A DNA stretch of 64,000 bases from Capsaspora owczarzaki ATCC 30864 (lineage: Eukaryota; Opisthokonta; Filasterea): assembly GCF_000151315.2 (NCBI RefSeq), contig NW_011887292.1, forward strand, positions 2,519,181 through 2,583,180, read 5' to 3'. Position 1 is the stretch's first letter. Each line of letters begins with the position of its first letter. Below the pieces are notes generated by a model that made no database searches, was not told the DNA's origin, and worked only from the letters and a program-made list of their open reading frames with translations. The position numbers and the translations under genes are program-made. Below are positions 34,239 to 45,183 of this stretch, piece after piece.

Positions 34239-35510
34239 TCACCGGGTAGTCACCGGGAGGTTGTCCACAGGGCAGTTCAACGAAGACTGGGACAGCCAGT
34301 TGTCAATGCAATCGCGGTGGAACTCGTGCCCGCAGCTGAGGGTACGAACAGTTTGCTGGGCATCGAAGGGCATGAGGCAGACGGTGCAGACGACTTCGAG
34401 AATGTCGTGCTCGAGAACGCGGGTCGGGAAGCTGTTGATGGTGCTGCGGCTGACGGTGGGGCGGGCCACCGACGCATCCAAAGTCAGGAGTGCGTCGTAG
34501 TCCTCGGGGGTGATGTCACGGTGCTGGAGCTGGATGAGCAGGTTCATCAGCTGGTTGTCAATGCCAAGCGGGTTGGCGCCCTGAGTAACCGCGTGGCGCA
34601 CACCGAGCGCAGGATCTTGCTCGTGACGGTGACCGCCGCCATACGGGTGCGCATGGCGTGCAGCGGCTTTGCGGGCTTTGGGCTGCAGGGCAGGAATCGT
34701 CGAGGGTGCCAAGCGGCTCGAGAAAACGGCAGCCTCCTGGTTGGGCAGAACCTGCTCAATCCAGTAATCGCGGGCAAAGTTGGGGCGATTCGCCTTCTCG
34801 GCAGCAATCTGATCGCAGATGCGTTGCTTGCGAGCCTCCGCGCGACGCAACATGTTGACATTGTAACGGCGCTTGGGGCGGATCTTGTCCGAGCGGTTTT
34901 CGCTCGTGGATCGACGCACGCTGTCTCCACGGTGCTTGTTGTACAGAGATGCCTCGATGGCGTCGGCTTGGTCGTCCCGGTGGTCGTCGGCGTTTGTGGC
35001 GTCGTCAGCCTCCATTTGGAAATGTGATGAAGTTGCACAATCCGTCATGTGCATTTCGCAGTGTGCCGCGGCCACCTGTCGCGCTGGGTAGCCATAGTAG
35101 CAGTCCATGCAGTAGGATGGTGAAGACACAACAGCGTCGTCGTTGGTGGCGGTGGCAGCGGTGGCATCAGAATCATCGCTCCGGGATTCGTATTCAAACA
35201 GCAGGCTGAGAAGAACGCTGGGATCGTTGGGAGCGACAAAGCGAATGTTTCGTCGCGGGCGCACAGCCTTGGCAGCTGTCGACATGGCGCAGTACGACGT
35301 AGAACCCGACGAAGTCGAGGCAGAAGAAGCAGACGAGGCTGTTCCGGATTTGGCTGTGCTGGTTGGTTGCGCAACAAGAGAAGGAAAGTCGCCCGAATTG
35401 GCTGTAGCGCCTCCTCGCTGGCCGACCTTGGCAGCGGACTCCAGCAGGGCCATGCGCGTCATTGGGTGCTCGGCAATCTCAGAGAGCGCCGGGGGAATGG
35501 TTGGCGGCAT
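34239..35510 (-). CDS. RING-H2 E3 ubiquitin ligase
   Basis: 423 residues in a single exon, starting MPPTIPPALSEIAEHP. The C-terminal RING has CTVC, SCGHEFHRDC and NCPVDN. The first seven zinc ligands fit the RING-H2 pattern C-C-C-H-H-C-C. The eighth is Asp rather than Cys, as also known in RBX1. Just before it lies ITPEDYDALLTLDASV, a short helical motif that recurs upstream of RINGs in many protist ligases. Two CxxC/HxxxH-like pairs (CMDCYYG, HCEMHMTDC) earlier could form another zinc site. It converges on WAPL with 167 bases between stops. The substrate is unknown. The upstream frame to 35663 is AT-rich leader, not protein. Confidence 0.85.
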   Translation of the reverse strand: MPPTIPPALSEIAEHPMTRMALLESAAKVGQRGGATANSGDFPSLVAQPTSTAKSGTASSASSASTSSGSTSYCAMSTAAKAVRPRRNIRFVAPNDPSVLLSLLFEYESRSDDSDATAATATNDDAVVSSPSYCMDCYYGYPARQVAAAHCEMHMTDCATSSHFQMEADDATNADDHRDDQADAIEASLYNKHRGDSVRRSTSENRSDKIRPKRRYNVNMLRRAEARKQRICDQIAAEKANRPNFARDYWIEQVLPNQEAAVFSSRLAPSTIPALQPKARKAAARHAHPYGGGHRHEQDPALGVRHAVTQGANPLGIDNQLMNLLIQLQHRDITPEDYDALLTLDASVARPTVSRSTINSFPTRVLEHDILEVVCTVCLMPFDAQQTVRTLSCGHEFHRDCIDNWLSQSSLNCPVDNLPVTTR

Positions 35511-35687
35511 TTGGCGGGTGCTAGTTGGGGGCTTTTCGTACAGTACAATTTGAGGACTGGAGCGAAAGAATGGGCAAAATTGGGGCGGCTTTTGAAACAA
35601 AAAATCCCAAAAAATCAATAAAAATCTAAAAAAAAAAAAAATAATAATAAAAAATGACGTCAACTTTTCATTACATCACAAAATATT

Positions 35688-37660
35688 TCATTGACGAACA
35701 AACTCGAGACTCTTCGAAGGGGCAGCAGGGAATCTTCGTTGGCACACGGTCATGAGGCGCTTGAGTGCCTGGATGTACTTGCGGGCGGTCTCGTCGTTGA
35801 GCACATCTGAAGAGCGAGAGAGAGAATGAGAGAGCATGGAGTGAAAACGTCAGAAATTTGGACAATCATGTCAACAAAAGATGCGCTGGCAAATGGTTCA
35901 GAGCGCCTAGAAGCTCCTCGAAGGTCCCGGAAGGGGGAGCACGATCCAACAAGTGGGAGGAGCGGGAGGGGGAGACCGAGAAAAACAGAAAACTTACGGG
36001 CAATGTTGCCAGCGGAAATCTTCTCGCGGCCTCCACGAGCGTGAATACCAACCATCGTCACACCCATGGGCCATGGCGCGTTGCCAATCGCCATCTTCAT
36101 GTACGAATCGCCAGCCTGAGAGTACTCGCGCTCGAGCATGAAGCGGACGATGCGGATCAGGAATGGCGCAATGTCGTCTGGCACAGCCTGGACAAACACA
36201 GTCAAAGATGAGCATCGAAAAGCGGAAACAGCACAAAAACACCACAAATCAAACACAGCACCGCATACCTTTTGCTTGATCAGACGGAAAAGCGGTTTCA
36301 GGTACGACAGCGTTTGAATGACGGTTGCACTGAGCAACTTGCCCGCCATTGCGCGCTTTTCCTCTTCAGAGCGCTCATCCAACTCAGTTTCCCAAAGTTT
36401 GAGCAGGTACTGCCAGTGTGTGGAGCAAAGAGTCCATCAGCAAACAGCAATCGAAAAAGAAAAAAAAACCGAAAACGAAACGAGCAAATTCACGCTCCAA
36501 AGCCACACGACCGTACCTTTAAGAGTTTCAAGACGAGAACAAGATTGCCAGGAATGTCATTCTCGTCAAGGCCTCGTGCTTGTTTCTAAAAAGAATACGA
36601 ACAAAGAAGCGCGACAAGACAGTCAGCAAACTCTACGCTCCGTTTCGTGCAGCAGGCCGAGTTCGTTCAAAACAGCTTTCCACCCTCGCACCTGCAACTC
36701 TTGGAACGATGTCTTTTCGCTCTCGATGGTGTCGGCTTTCCTGACTTTGGCCGAGCGCGAGCTTGCTTCTTGCTGCATCAGCTCGTCGAGCATTTCCTGA
36801 TCCACAACGCCAATGGCATCCATGAAGTCGTTCCGGAAGCCCTGTAAGGGTGCAATCGTGGTCAAGGAACAAAGAAGGATGCCACCGGAGTGAGCCACTG
36901 AGCATGAGGGATCAAAATACACACCAAACCCCCCGAAACACACAAACACGTTATTACCTTGTTGGTGTCTGGCTCGACAATCTCCAATTGTCTCAACCGC
37001 TCGAGCACATCTTCATTCGTCTCGCCAAACAAGCGAATGGGGTGATCACGCTCTCGCAGTCGTCGAATGACCTCAGGCTGAGGCAGCCAGAACGTATCGC
37101 GACGGTGCGTATTCGGAACCAGTGCACCTGATGCGTCCGGCTTGGCGTCCGCAGCCGCAGCACCTGCAGACGAGGATGATGATGATGATGATGAAGCAGT
37201 GATAGAGCTGCTTGAAGCGCTGGCCGGAGCTGAGCTTGTATTCATAGGAGAGGCGGACGACGCATTGGCAGCGGCATTGGCAGCAGCGAGCTACAAGCCT
37301 CCCCGCACCCCCGATTTCCAGACCAGCAACCAAAGCAACACGAATCACACACAAAAAGCAAGTCAGATGTTGAGCTGTGTTGATCACCGACGCTGCTGCT
37401 GCTTTTCGAGTACGCTCGAGGCGCTGGACGTTTACCTGTCGTGCAGCCGCATCGAGCACAGGAGTACCGGCATCAGCAGCTGGTGCCGCTCCTGCCGCTG
37501 TCGTCGCAGATCCACCATTGACAATGGCGCTGGCTGCACGCGCGAGTTCGAGCTTGCGCTGGTCGAGGTCGGCCTTGCGAAAGTACTTTTTGGGCTGCCC
37601 GGTGCCGGTCGGATCGAGCAACTTGCGCTTGCGCTCCAGCTCAGCAGCGAGTGCGTCCAT
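35688..37660 (-). CDS. PRPF18: Pre-mRNA splicing factor 18
   Basis: Second-step splicing factor that acts with SLU7 in 3' splice-site joining. The N-terminus [16 protein letters not shown] is followed by [17 protein letters not shown] as in PRPF18. The SFM motif is [19 protein letters not shown]. The Prp18 domain is spread over the remaining exons: [71 protein letters not shown] and [19 protein letters not shown], ending EFVRQ. The invariant loop [12 protein letters not shown] is intact. Seven exons are joined by GT-AG introns, one of them holding two poly-Ser/Ala stretches in its flanking exon. Stop TGA at 35688-35690. The family assignment is secure from the C-terminal domain alone. Confidence 0.95.
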
Positions 37661-37847
37661 AATGAAGAAGATGTACAGGAAAACGGCAGCAAGTTGTGGA
37701 GGTTGGGGGTGGTGTGGTGGATGGGCGGCGTAATAACAAAAAACCCCCAAAAAGACTGACTGGCTCAGAACTCAGTCTTTTATTATTACTGCAACAACAC
37801 AAAGCCGCAAACATTTGGCTGCCATTGTAGTCCTATTTGATTTCACT
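37661..37847. promoter_or_regulatory. Divergent promoter region, PRPF18 / TXNDC15-like
   Basis: 187 bases separate the two start codons. The stretch includes a short inverted arrangement (actgactggctcagaactcagtc) near 37754 and the T/A-rich ttttattatt element. Function is inferred from position only. Confidence 0.35.
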
Positions 37848-38766
37848 ATGCGCTCGTCGGTTGCTCTGGCGTTGTGCGTGGTGATGCTGCTCGGTCTGGC
37901 TGAAGCTGGTTCAGCTGGTTTGGCTGGTTTGGCAGAGTCCACTTGTCATCCGCTCTGGCCACTCACTCGGCCGTTCCTGATGCGGCACAGTATGTCGTGA
38001 TGCTCGCTCTGCTTTTCAATGTGTGCTCCTGGTCCTCGTTGGATGCGATTTGGCGCGCGGTTGGGCGCTCGACAGTGTTCCACTTCCATTGCGCTGCACT
38101 AACCTTCTCCCCCCCCCCTCTTTTCATCTCGTAGTCGACAGCGATGGATACTTTTCACACAAGGTCATCGTCTTGCCATTCAAGCAGGGTCGCGAGCTGG
38201 AGAAGGCCCTCCTCACGTCCGACTACCCTGCGCTCATTCTTGTACGTCTGTCTGTCTGTCTGTCTGTCTGCTCTCAAAGACCTATGGGCATTTTTGCAAA
38301 CAACTCGAAGGGCAATTCACGCATCGACTCATCAACCGTAAATGTGCTCTGCTTGAATTTTTGTTTTTTGCAGGTCCATTCGCCCTCCTGTCCGCACTCG
38401 GTCGCGTTTCTTCCGATTTACCACACGCTGGCCGCGGCGTTTCCGTACTTGCGCGTCATTGCGGTGCAGGCGGATGAGCACGTCGAGACCGTCCCTGTCA
38501 TTCACTATCTCGGACGGCACCTCGACACCCATCTTCAGTTCCAAAGCTCCTACCATGGCAATCGCAGCTTTGAGAGCGTGGCTGCGTTTGTAACGCGGCA
38601 TTCTGGCCAGGTGCCGTTCGAATCCATCTCCGTCTTGCCAGAAGACCTGCCAGATGGGCATTTCGACCTGCGCACCCTCAGCGATGATCGACTAATAGCC
38701 TCAAGCAGTTTTGTCATTGTGGCGACCGTCATTCTCCTTCTGGTTTGGAAGCGACCAGCTCTGTGA
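37848..38766 (+). CDS. Thioredoxin-fold ER transmembrane protein, TXNDC15-like
   Basis: Exon 1 encodes a signal peptide (MRSSVALALCVVMLLGLAEA). Introns run 37990-38133 and about 38241-38373. The middle is a thioredoxin-like fold: VIVLPFKQGRELEKALL, then ALILVHSPSCPHSVAFLPIY, with CPHS in place of the CxxC active site, followed by AFPYLRVIAVQADEH. A transmembrane segment near the C-terminus is SFVIVATVILLLVW with a short cytosolic KRPAL. Signal peptide, single-Cys CxxS site and C-terminal membrane span match TXNDC15 in order and length. The mixed-disulphide chemistry of a CxxS site would favour trapping or isomerisation over reduction, which is an inference. TMX-family proteins are the alternative. 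Confidence 0.7.
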
Positions 38767-39144
38767 GTTTTTCCATCGTTCGAGACAAGTCCGTGTTGGC
38801 TTTTTTTGTTTGCGAACAAGCTTCCTCCAGAGTCAATCAAGCCCCACACGAGACGACAGCACACTATGTTCATGTTAACGACCACCTCTTATTCACACCC
38901 CTCCCTGCCACCCACTCTCACGCGGCAGGAGACACCTCCACCCCACCCCCCAACATTTATTGTACCACCACTTTTGAAGATGGCATCTTCAAACGCCTGC
39001 ATGTCGTGCCGTCCGATTCTTCTGTACTAAACGACCTTTTAGTGACTTTCCATTGTCATTTGTACATTTGTGTTTGCCATGGTCGTTTGCTTTGGTACTG
39101 CATTGTTACAACTATTGACCCAGCTCATTCATAATTTATCACGA
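38767..39144. other. Intergenic region between two plus-strand genes
   Basis: 378 bases with a C-rich patch (38929-38952). The left part is the 3' UTR of the TXNDC15-like gene and the right part the LRMDA-like promoter. No coding sequence is supported. Confidence 0.5.
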
Positions 39145-40818
39145 ATGAGCGAAGAACAACCAAGTCCAGTGGCTTTGGAAGGCGATGTGGTAAGTAAAAA
39201 AAAAAAAAAAACAAAAAAAAAAAAGTCCTTCAATGCATCGAAAAGTCCATTGTGGCTGAGCCTCGTTGTTCTTGTTCATGCGGTGCTCCGACTTCAACGT
39301 CTCCCGCACAACGCATTAAGCCGGCAAAAGTGAATGTGCTCCCGACCACTGCTAGCAAAGCAGAGCGACAGCAGCAGCCCCGCAGCAGCCTGCAGGAGCG
39401 GCGCGGCGGTTTTTCGAGTAGCGTCACATGCCAGTATTAGACTTTTTATCAGCCGAGGCGGACTTGCTCTCTGATGGGGCGTTGGCTTTGGCTTTGGCTA
39501 AGGGGGGGGGGGAATTACGGGATTTGGGGGTGAATGAAAGACGGCGTGTGTTTGGGAGTTGGCTCACCGTGCCTTCTGTTCTCTCTCTCTGTGTGTGCAG
39601 TTGAGCTGCGTTGGTCGAGACTGGACGTCGCTGCCTGCGGAAGCCGGCGCTCGCTTTGGACCCAAGACGCGGAGACTCGATCTCAGCTACAACTCACTCA
39701 AGTAAGCCCACAGAGTGCGACGCGCCGAGCAGACAGGGGGGGGAGCGAAGGGGAAAGGCGAGCGCAGTGTGAACGAGAATGAGAATCAGAGCCACCATGA
39801 TGATTCAAGGGCAAGCTGCTACCACAACGGGCTCGACGCCAAAACAATGCCCCTATGGACTCCTTCTCCTCCTCCTCCAAATGCGCCGGGGCTGGGTGGC
39901 GACACTGCTGTCGTCGCGCTACGTCCCTGGAGCGAGTTCAAACCTTTTCTCCGCTGGTTTTTCTCAACTCCAGAACCTCCTGAACCTCTTGGATTCTGAT
40001 TGCTTTTGTGTTTGTCCACCCATCCCAGATCGCTTGCTGGCATCGAGGCCTTCACGAGCCTGCGCGAGCTCGTGGTTGACAACAACGAGCTGGGCGACGG
40101 CCTGGCCTTCCCTGCACAAAAAGAGCTGGACACACTGACACTGAACAACAACCGCATCACCAACGTCGACCAACTGCTCGAGACCCTTGTCAAGTCGTGC
40201 CCCAAGCTCACCTATCTCAGTTTGCTCGGCAATCTCGCATGTCCGAACGAACTTGTAGCCAAGGACGAGGAGGACTATCAGCGTTATCGGTCCGTGTTCC
40301 GGTGTCTCTTTTTGAGCGGCGCTTGAAGGCTTTGTGTAGTCGCGGGTTGATCTGCGAATGGAATCTCTGACGCGAGGAGATTTTTGTGCATTGATGCTTT
40401 TTGCTCGATAACAGGTACTATGTGCTGTACAAGTTGCCAAATCTCAAGTTCCTGGATTCGCGCACAGTCACCGCGGCAGAGCGAGCGGAAGCCAAGCGTG
40501 TTGGCGCCTTCATGCGTGTGGTGCGCCCTTCAGACGAAGAGGTGGGTCATCCTGGGCGTGGGAGTGTGTGTGTGGGGGTTGCCGTCTGTGTATCCTCACC
40601 TGATTTCCTCATCGACACCTCGAGAACAGATTGCTGCATCCCAACAATCCAAGCAAGTAGTTGAGCAGGACTCGGACAACAACGGGGGCGACTATCAGCC
40701 GCTTCCCGACGACTTGGCACAGGAAGGGCAGAGCCGATCGACCTTTGGCGTCTGCAAATACGTCTATTACGGCCGACACTCGGAGGGCAACCGCTTCATT
40801 CGCAACAATGACTTGTAA
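39145..40818 (+). CDS. LRMDA: LRMDA-like leucine-rich repeat protein
   Basis: Closely follows animal LRMDA (C10orf11), a small LRR protein required for melanocyte differentiation. Starts [15 protein letters not shown]. After a 415-base first intron come LDLSYNSLK, then [36 protein letters not shown] and [17 protein letters not shown]. Next is [19 protein letters not shown], matching the animal [21 protein letters not shown] nearly word for word. The C-terminus [17 protein letters not shown] matches animal [17 protein letters not shown]. Five exons have GT-AG joins, with stop TAA at 40816-40818. The protein predates pigment cells, so an ancestral trafficking role is likely. From memory, animal LRMDA has been linked to RAB32 and Commander; that is not shown here. 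Confidence 0.92.
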
Positions 40819-43342
40819 CCCCTATTTTTTTCGCTTTGGCTCTTGAGCGTGCGCCCTCTCTGCTGTGTGTGCGGGAGTGTTGGCAGAGGTGGCGCTTATT
40901 GGCTGCTGCTGCTGCTGCTGCTGCTTTTTGCTTTTTGTCTTCTTTGTGTTTTGGTGTTTGGTTGTTTGGTTGCCTGATCACATGCGAGTTTTTCGAAATG
41001 TCTTGTTGTTCTTGCTTTGCTTTGGACGAACATTGCAATTTGCATTTGCGAACGCGCCAACCATCTTTCCCATGTTTTTTTTTTTGAACCGTTTGCTTCG
41101 AAGCCAGATCGTTGCGCTTTGTATACTCGCACAAATACCACCATCAACGCAACATAACAAACACGACCCGACCCAAATAAGGGAGGGGACAGGGGGGAAG
41201 ATCCATCAGCTGGCTCTTTTTGGGATTTGTTTTTGGCAGCGTGCCTCTGCTTGTTTTTGTTTGTTCACATTGCGTTTCATTTCCTCGCGCGCTTTTTTGA
41301 CGTCGCCTGCGCTCGTGGAAATTACCTCACTTTCATTGCGTTGATTGGAGTGCTCGCCTTGTCATGGTGTGGTTGTTGAGGGGCTCCTTCCGATGAAACT
41401 CTGACCCCATTTTCCAAGTTCGGTTTTGTTGACGCATTCTTTTTTTTTTTTTTTTTTCGGTTTCACCTTGTATGAAATTCCGATGTGCACTGCACCACCA
41501 GCAAAATCGCCTTCCATGCTACGACAGCACTCGACTTGACTTGCCAGCCTTGCTGTTGCTTTCGGGGGGAAATTGGTTTGTCTGAGACGACGGGCGAGGC
41601 AGATGCAAAAAACAACAACAAAAACTGTGTATCGTGATCGGAATCCTGGACTCCAATGCGCAAGAAGCATCTACGACGCTCCACACACACACACACACAC
41701 ACACACCTCTTTGTGAAACACGCAGCATTTCACGATGACCAGAACAAAGTTGCCCCAACGACGGAAGGCGGGAAGAGAACGACTCTGTGATCTGCGTGTG
41801 GGGGGGGGGATTGTTTTGGGTGGCACTGAAGTTCGCCACGACTCCGTCTCGCGCGTCTTTGCTGGGTGGGTTGGCAGTGCAAGGATGTTTTTTTTTGTTT
41901 TTTATGATTGCACATCGTGCTCTGATGGTCTCTAGCTCGTTCTCGGACATGTACATTGAGCACCATGTGCAGATGCAACGCCGTGTGGACTCAGATCAAG
42001 CGAGAGCTATGCTTCACACTTGCGCTCGCGCTCCCACCCACTCTGCCGCTCGCCCTGTTGCTGCACTCTGGTGGCGCTGGCTGCTGATCGTGTGACTGTG
42101 GCACGCCACGCAAGGTGCAACGAGGCGATCAGTGTGACGTGTGACATCCGCCTCAAAGACGATCCAAATGATGTGCATTTGTTTCGTCCTGCTGATCTCT
42201 TGTTGTGCTTTTGCATCTTGCATCTCGGTGGGGCGCTCTGGCTGGTTTGGCGGATCGTGATTGCTTTTTGCACAATCTTCTCTCTCCTGCGCTTTATCAT
42301 CGGCATCGGAGGAGTCCTGGTCCACCCCATCGCTTTATCGCCGGTTGTGGAATCAGTGTGATTTTTTTAATCTTTTTTTTTTAATGTTTTTTACTTTTTT
42401 TTTTTCTACTCTCTGCAACATTCTTTCTTAATAACAAACAGCCGACAGCACGCGCGGGTTTCTTTCATCATTTTACCATCATGTGACTACCATCGGAGCG
42501 AGGCGGTGTGAGCATATTCCACAAATGCACATGCTTGATGGGAAGGCAAATCTCGTTGATCGTTTCAGCCAGATCCACACTCTATTCTCTCGATCTCTCG
42601 TTTGCTGATTGCTTTGTTGTTTGTTCAAAAACCAACCACACTCGCCCTTTCGTCTTTTGCTGCTGGCATGACAACGCAAATCGGCTTTACACAACCGATC
42701 TTGACGCTTGCTTCGACTCACTCTCCTTTTGCTGTCATCCTGTTTTATTTTTAGGCGCGCCCTTTTTTGTACTTTATATTTTGTTGTTGTCCAGTTGCCT
42801 TTTTGTTTTTTCGCTTTTTCTCTCTCTGTTCGACTTCTCTTCTTGTGGTGCTACTTTGGATCCGATCCTCGTTCCCGTGTGTCCCGGTTTCAAGCATCCA
42901 TCCATTCCGTCATTGTCGCCGCGTGGCTGAGTCTGCGCCGTCGTATCAAATCCACTTTTTTGCGGTAGCAACCGCCGCCTCTTTTTATCAAACAATTTTG
43001 GCCATCCGCGCCACTCATCGTGTCGAGTGTCCGATTCTTCGTCCTCCCACGCGGCACACTCTGCAAGTCTACAGCCCCATCCACTCCTGTCAATAACGCG
43101 TGTCCACGAGGTGCAGCGCGCATCGGTAGGGAGGGCGACGAGTGACAAGACGGGTTCGCAAAAAGTCGTTTTTCGCATTTTTTGTTTTTTTATTAATTTT
43201 TTCCATTTTTTCATTTTTTCTTCTTCTTTTTATTTTTTTTTTCTACTTTTGCATCCGCTTTTGCTTTCACCTTGACTCGATTCAAGGCCTTTTAGCAAGC
43301 ATATCCGCGAGAGCACTGCCATATATCCCCCTGTTGTCAAGC
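40819..43342. other. Largest intergenic region, T-rich with a GC-richer island
   Basis: About 2.5 kb lie between the LRMDA-like stop and the seven-transmembrane gene. It is mostly pyrimidine-rich: (CTG)n at 40901-40924, poly-T at 41440-41458, (CA)n at 41682-41706, a G run near 41801 and T tracts near 42370-42410 and 43195-43250. A GC-richer island at about 41930-42350 carries overlapping open frames of about 100 codons on both strands without recognisable motifs. The right part is probably a long promoter and leader for the receptor-like gene. Confidence 0.5.
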
Positions 43343-44827
43343 ATGGCCGCCGTCATCGTGTGCCCCGAGCCCTACATCAGCCCAAACTGCACGGAAACGT
43401 TTGGAGAGCATTTGGGCGCGGCCCCGATCGTCACACACTCCATCTACGGCGCGCTCGTAGCCGTGCTCTGCACTCTCGCCGTGTACAACTTGTACATGGT
43501 GGTGCGATACAAGAATGGCTGGTCCCTTGACATTCAAAACATTGTGCTGTACTTTGTCGTGTATGGCGCATTCGGCATGCTGCTCCGTGCGTTCGACCCC
43601 ATGTCGTGGTATGGCATTGTGCCGTACTGGGTGAACTCGTACGCGTATGCCACCTCCACCGCCTGTTGCTTTGCCATGTTGTAAGTTTTCTAGGTCTTTT
43701 GGTGAATCGAGTCGGGGGGGGTATGATGCGAGGCAGAATGACATCTCACCGTTTTTTTTTTTTGTTTTCTCGTTCCCTCGCATCCATCATGATATCCCAG
43801 TTTCTCGATGGTCTGGAGCTGGATGGGCTTTGTGTCGAAAACAACCTTCCGCCCGTGGTACCGCAAGTTCCTGAACCGAGTGTACATTGGCTCCCTGATT
43901 GTGATCTTTTTCGTGAGCTACCTCGCCTTGATTCTCAAGTTCACGCACGTCCTGCTGACCTGGGAGGGAGATGTTGTCGTCTTCATCATGCTCATCACTC
44001 TCAACGTGGTATGGAGCTCTGCCGGTGCGTATCACGGCACGCTGATTTGGCGCACCCTCCGCGCAAGTTACAAGCGCTTCGGCTATTCCAGCACGAGCGG
44101 CCAGGACGACAGTTCGCACCCGCCCGTCACTGGGAGCTCCGTGCCTGGCGAGTTAACTACACGAGCAAGCACCACCGCTGCAAATGCCGACAAGGTCAAG
44201 CAAAAGATGATGCGGAAACGAGCGCACGCACTGCGTCGCATTGCCATTCTCAACTTTTTGTCCATTGGCGTTGGGCTGATTGCCATCGGCGTGATTGCGT
44301 ACGGAATTGGCTCTCGTATCAGTGCCAAGCGCGACATTGACACCAACCCCATGGACCCGCCCACTATTGGAACTCTGATCCAAAATTACCAATTCGACAT
44401 TATTCATTTTGTCGTCATGTTCCCTGCGATTTTCTTTTTCCGCTACGCACGACCTCAACGCACCACCGAAGATGTAGATATCGACATGTCAAGCACGTCG
44501 CACGGTCGAAACACCAAGCATGAGGTCACAACGCACATCGACGACGAGATCGAACTGGAAGAACAGGTCGACTCGGCCGGGGTGTCGCCAGCACTGCCCC
44601 GAGCCCAAATACCAGCGGTGGCGCGGATAAAAGAGGAGGAGGCTACACCCTCCACCTCGTCCACCGACCGCATGTCGGTGCACTCGACCACCGTCGAGAT
44701 TATGAATTCCAGCGCGTCGCGACTACCCGATGCCGAGGCGGATGTCGAGCATTTCCAGCAACTCTCTCTTGCGGACGGAGCCAATGTTGTAGTGACAGTC
44801 GACTCTCAGTCCTCGCAACACGAGTGA
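43343..44827 (+). CDS. Seven-transmembrane protein, receptor-like
   Basis: Two exons with one intron (about 43683-43800) inside the third hydrophobic segment. Seven hydrophobic spans can be read: IVTHSIYGALVAVLCTLAV, IVLYFVVYGAFGMLLRAF, YATSTACCFAMLFSMVW, VYIGSLIVIFFVSYLALIL, VVVFIMLITLNVVWSSAG, ILNFLSIGVGLIAIGVIA and IIHFVVMFPAIFFFRYA. The short N-terminus (MAAVIVCPEPYISPNCTE) has two Cys and an N-glycosylation site, consistent with being outside. The long C-terminus is acidic and Ser/Thr-rich, a typical cytosolic regulatory tail. No DRY or NPxxY motif is visible, so it is not a rhodopsin-class receptor. THH1/TOM1-type seven-span proteins or a lineage-specific receptor are possible. Function unknown. 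Confidence 0.8.
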
Positions 44828-45183
44828 GTGAATGAGTTTAAGCTTTTTTGTTTTTTGGTTTTTTGAGCTTTTTGGTTTGTTATGTTGTTTTGTTTGATGA
44901 GATTTTGTGTTGCCGTAATGATCAGGCAATCATACGGCGTTGAATAAGAATTTGCTTTTAGTTGTTTTTGTTTGTCTCGTTGCAAGTGTCAAAGTGCTCT
45001 TTGGTTCGTTCGTTGAGTGATTTCGTTCAGCAACAACCAAAAATTTTTCGTTTCATTCTTTTTTTTTTTTTTTTTTTTTTTTTGTTCGATTCTTCTTTCC
45101 TTCTGATTTTTCAATCACACTTTGTCGTTCTCTCTCTCTCTCTCTCTCGCTTTGTGTCTGCCTTCTGACCATTTGCACACACA
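44828..45183. promoter_or_regulatory. Upstream region of p115 with poly-T and (TC)n tracts
   Basis: 356 bases. The left part is T/G-rich 3' UTR. A 25-base T tract (45059-45083) and a (TC)n tract (45131-45150) stand 30 to 125 bases before the p115 ATG. Pyrimidine leaders of this sort are common at highly expressed genes. The regulatory role is inferred from position. Confidence 0.4.
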
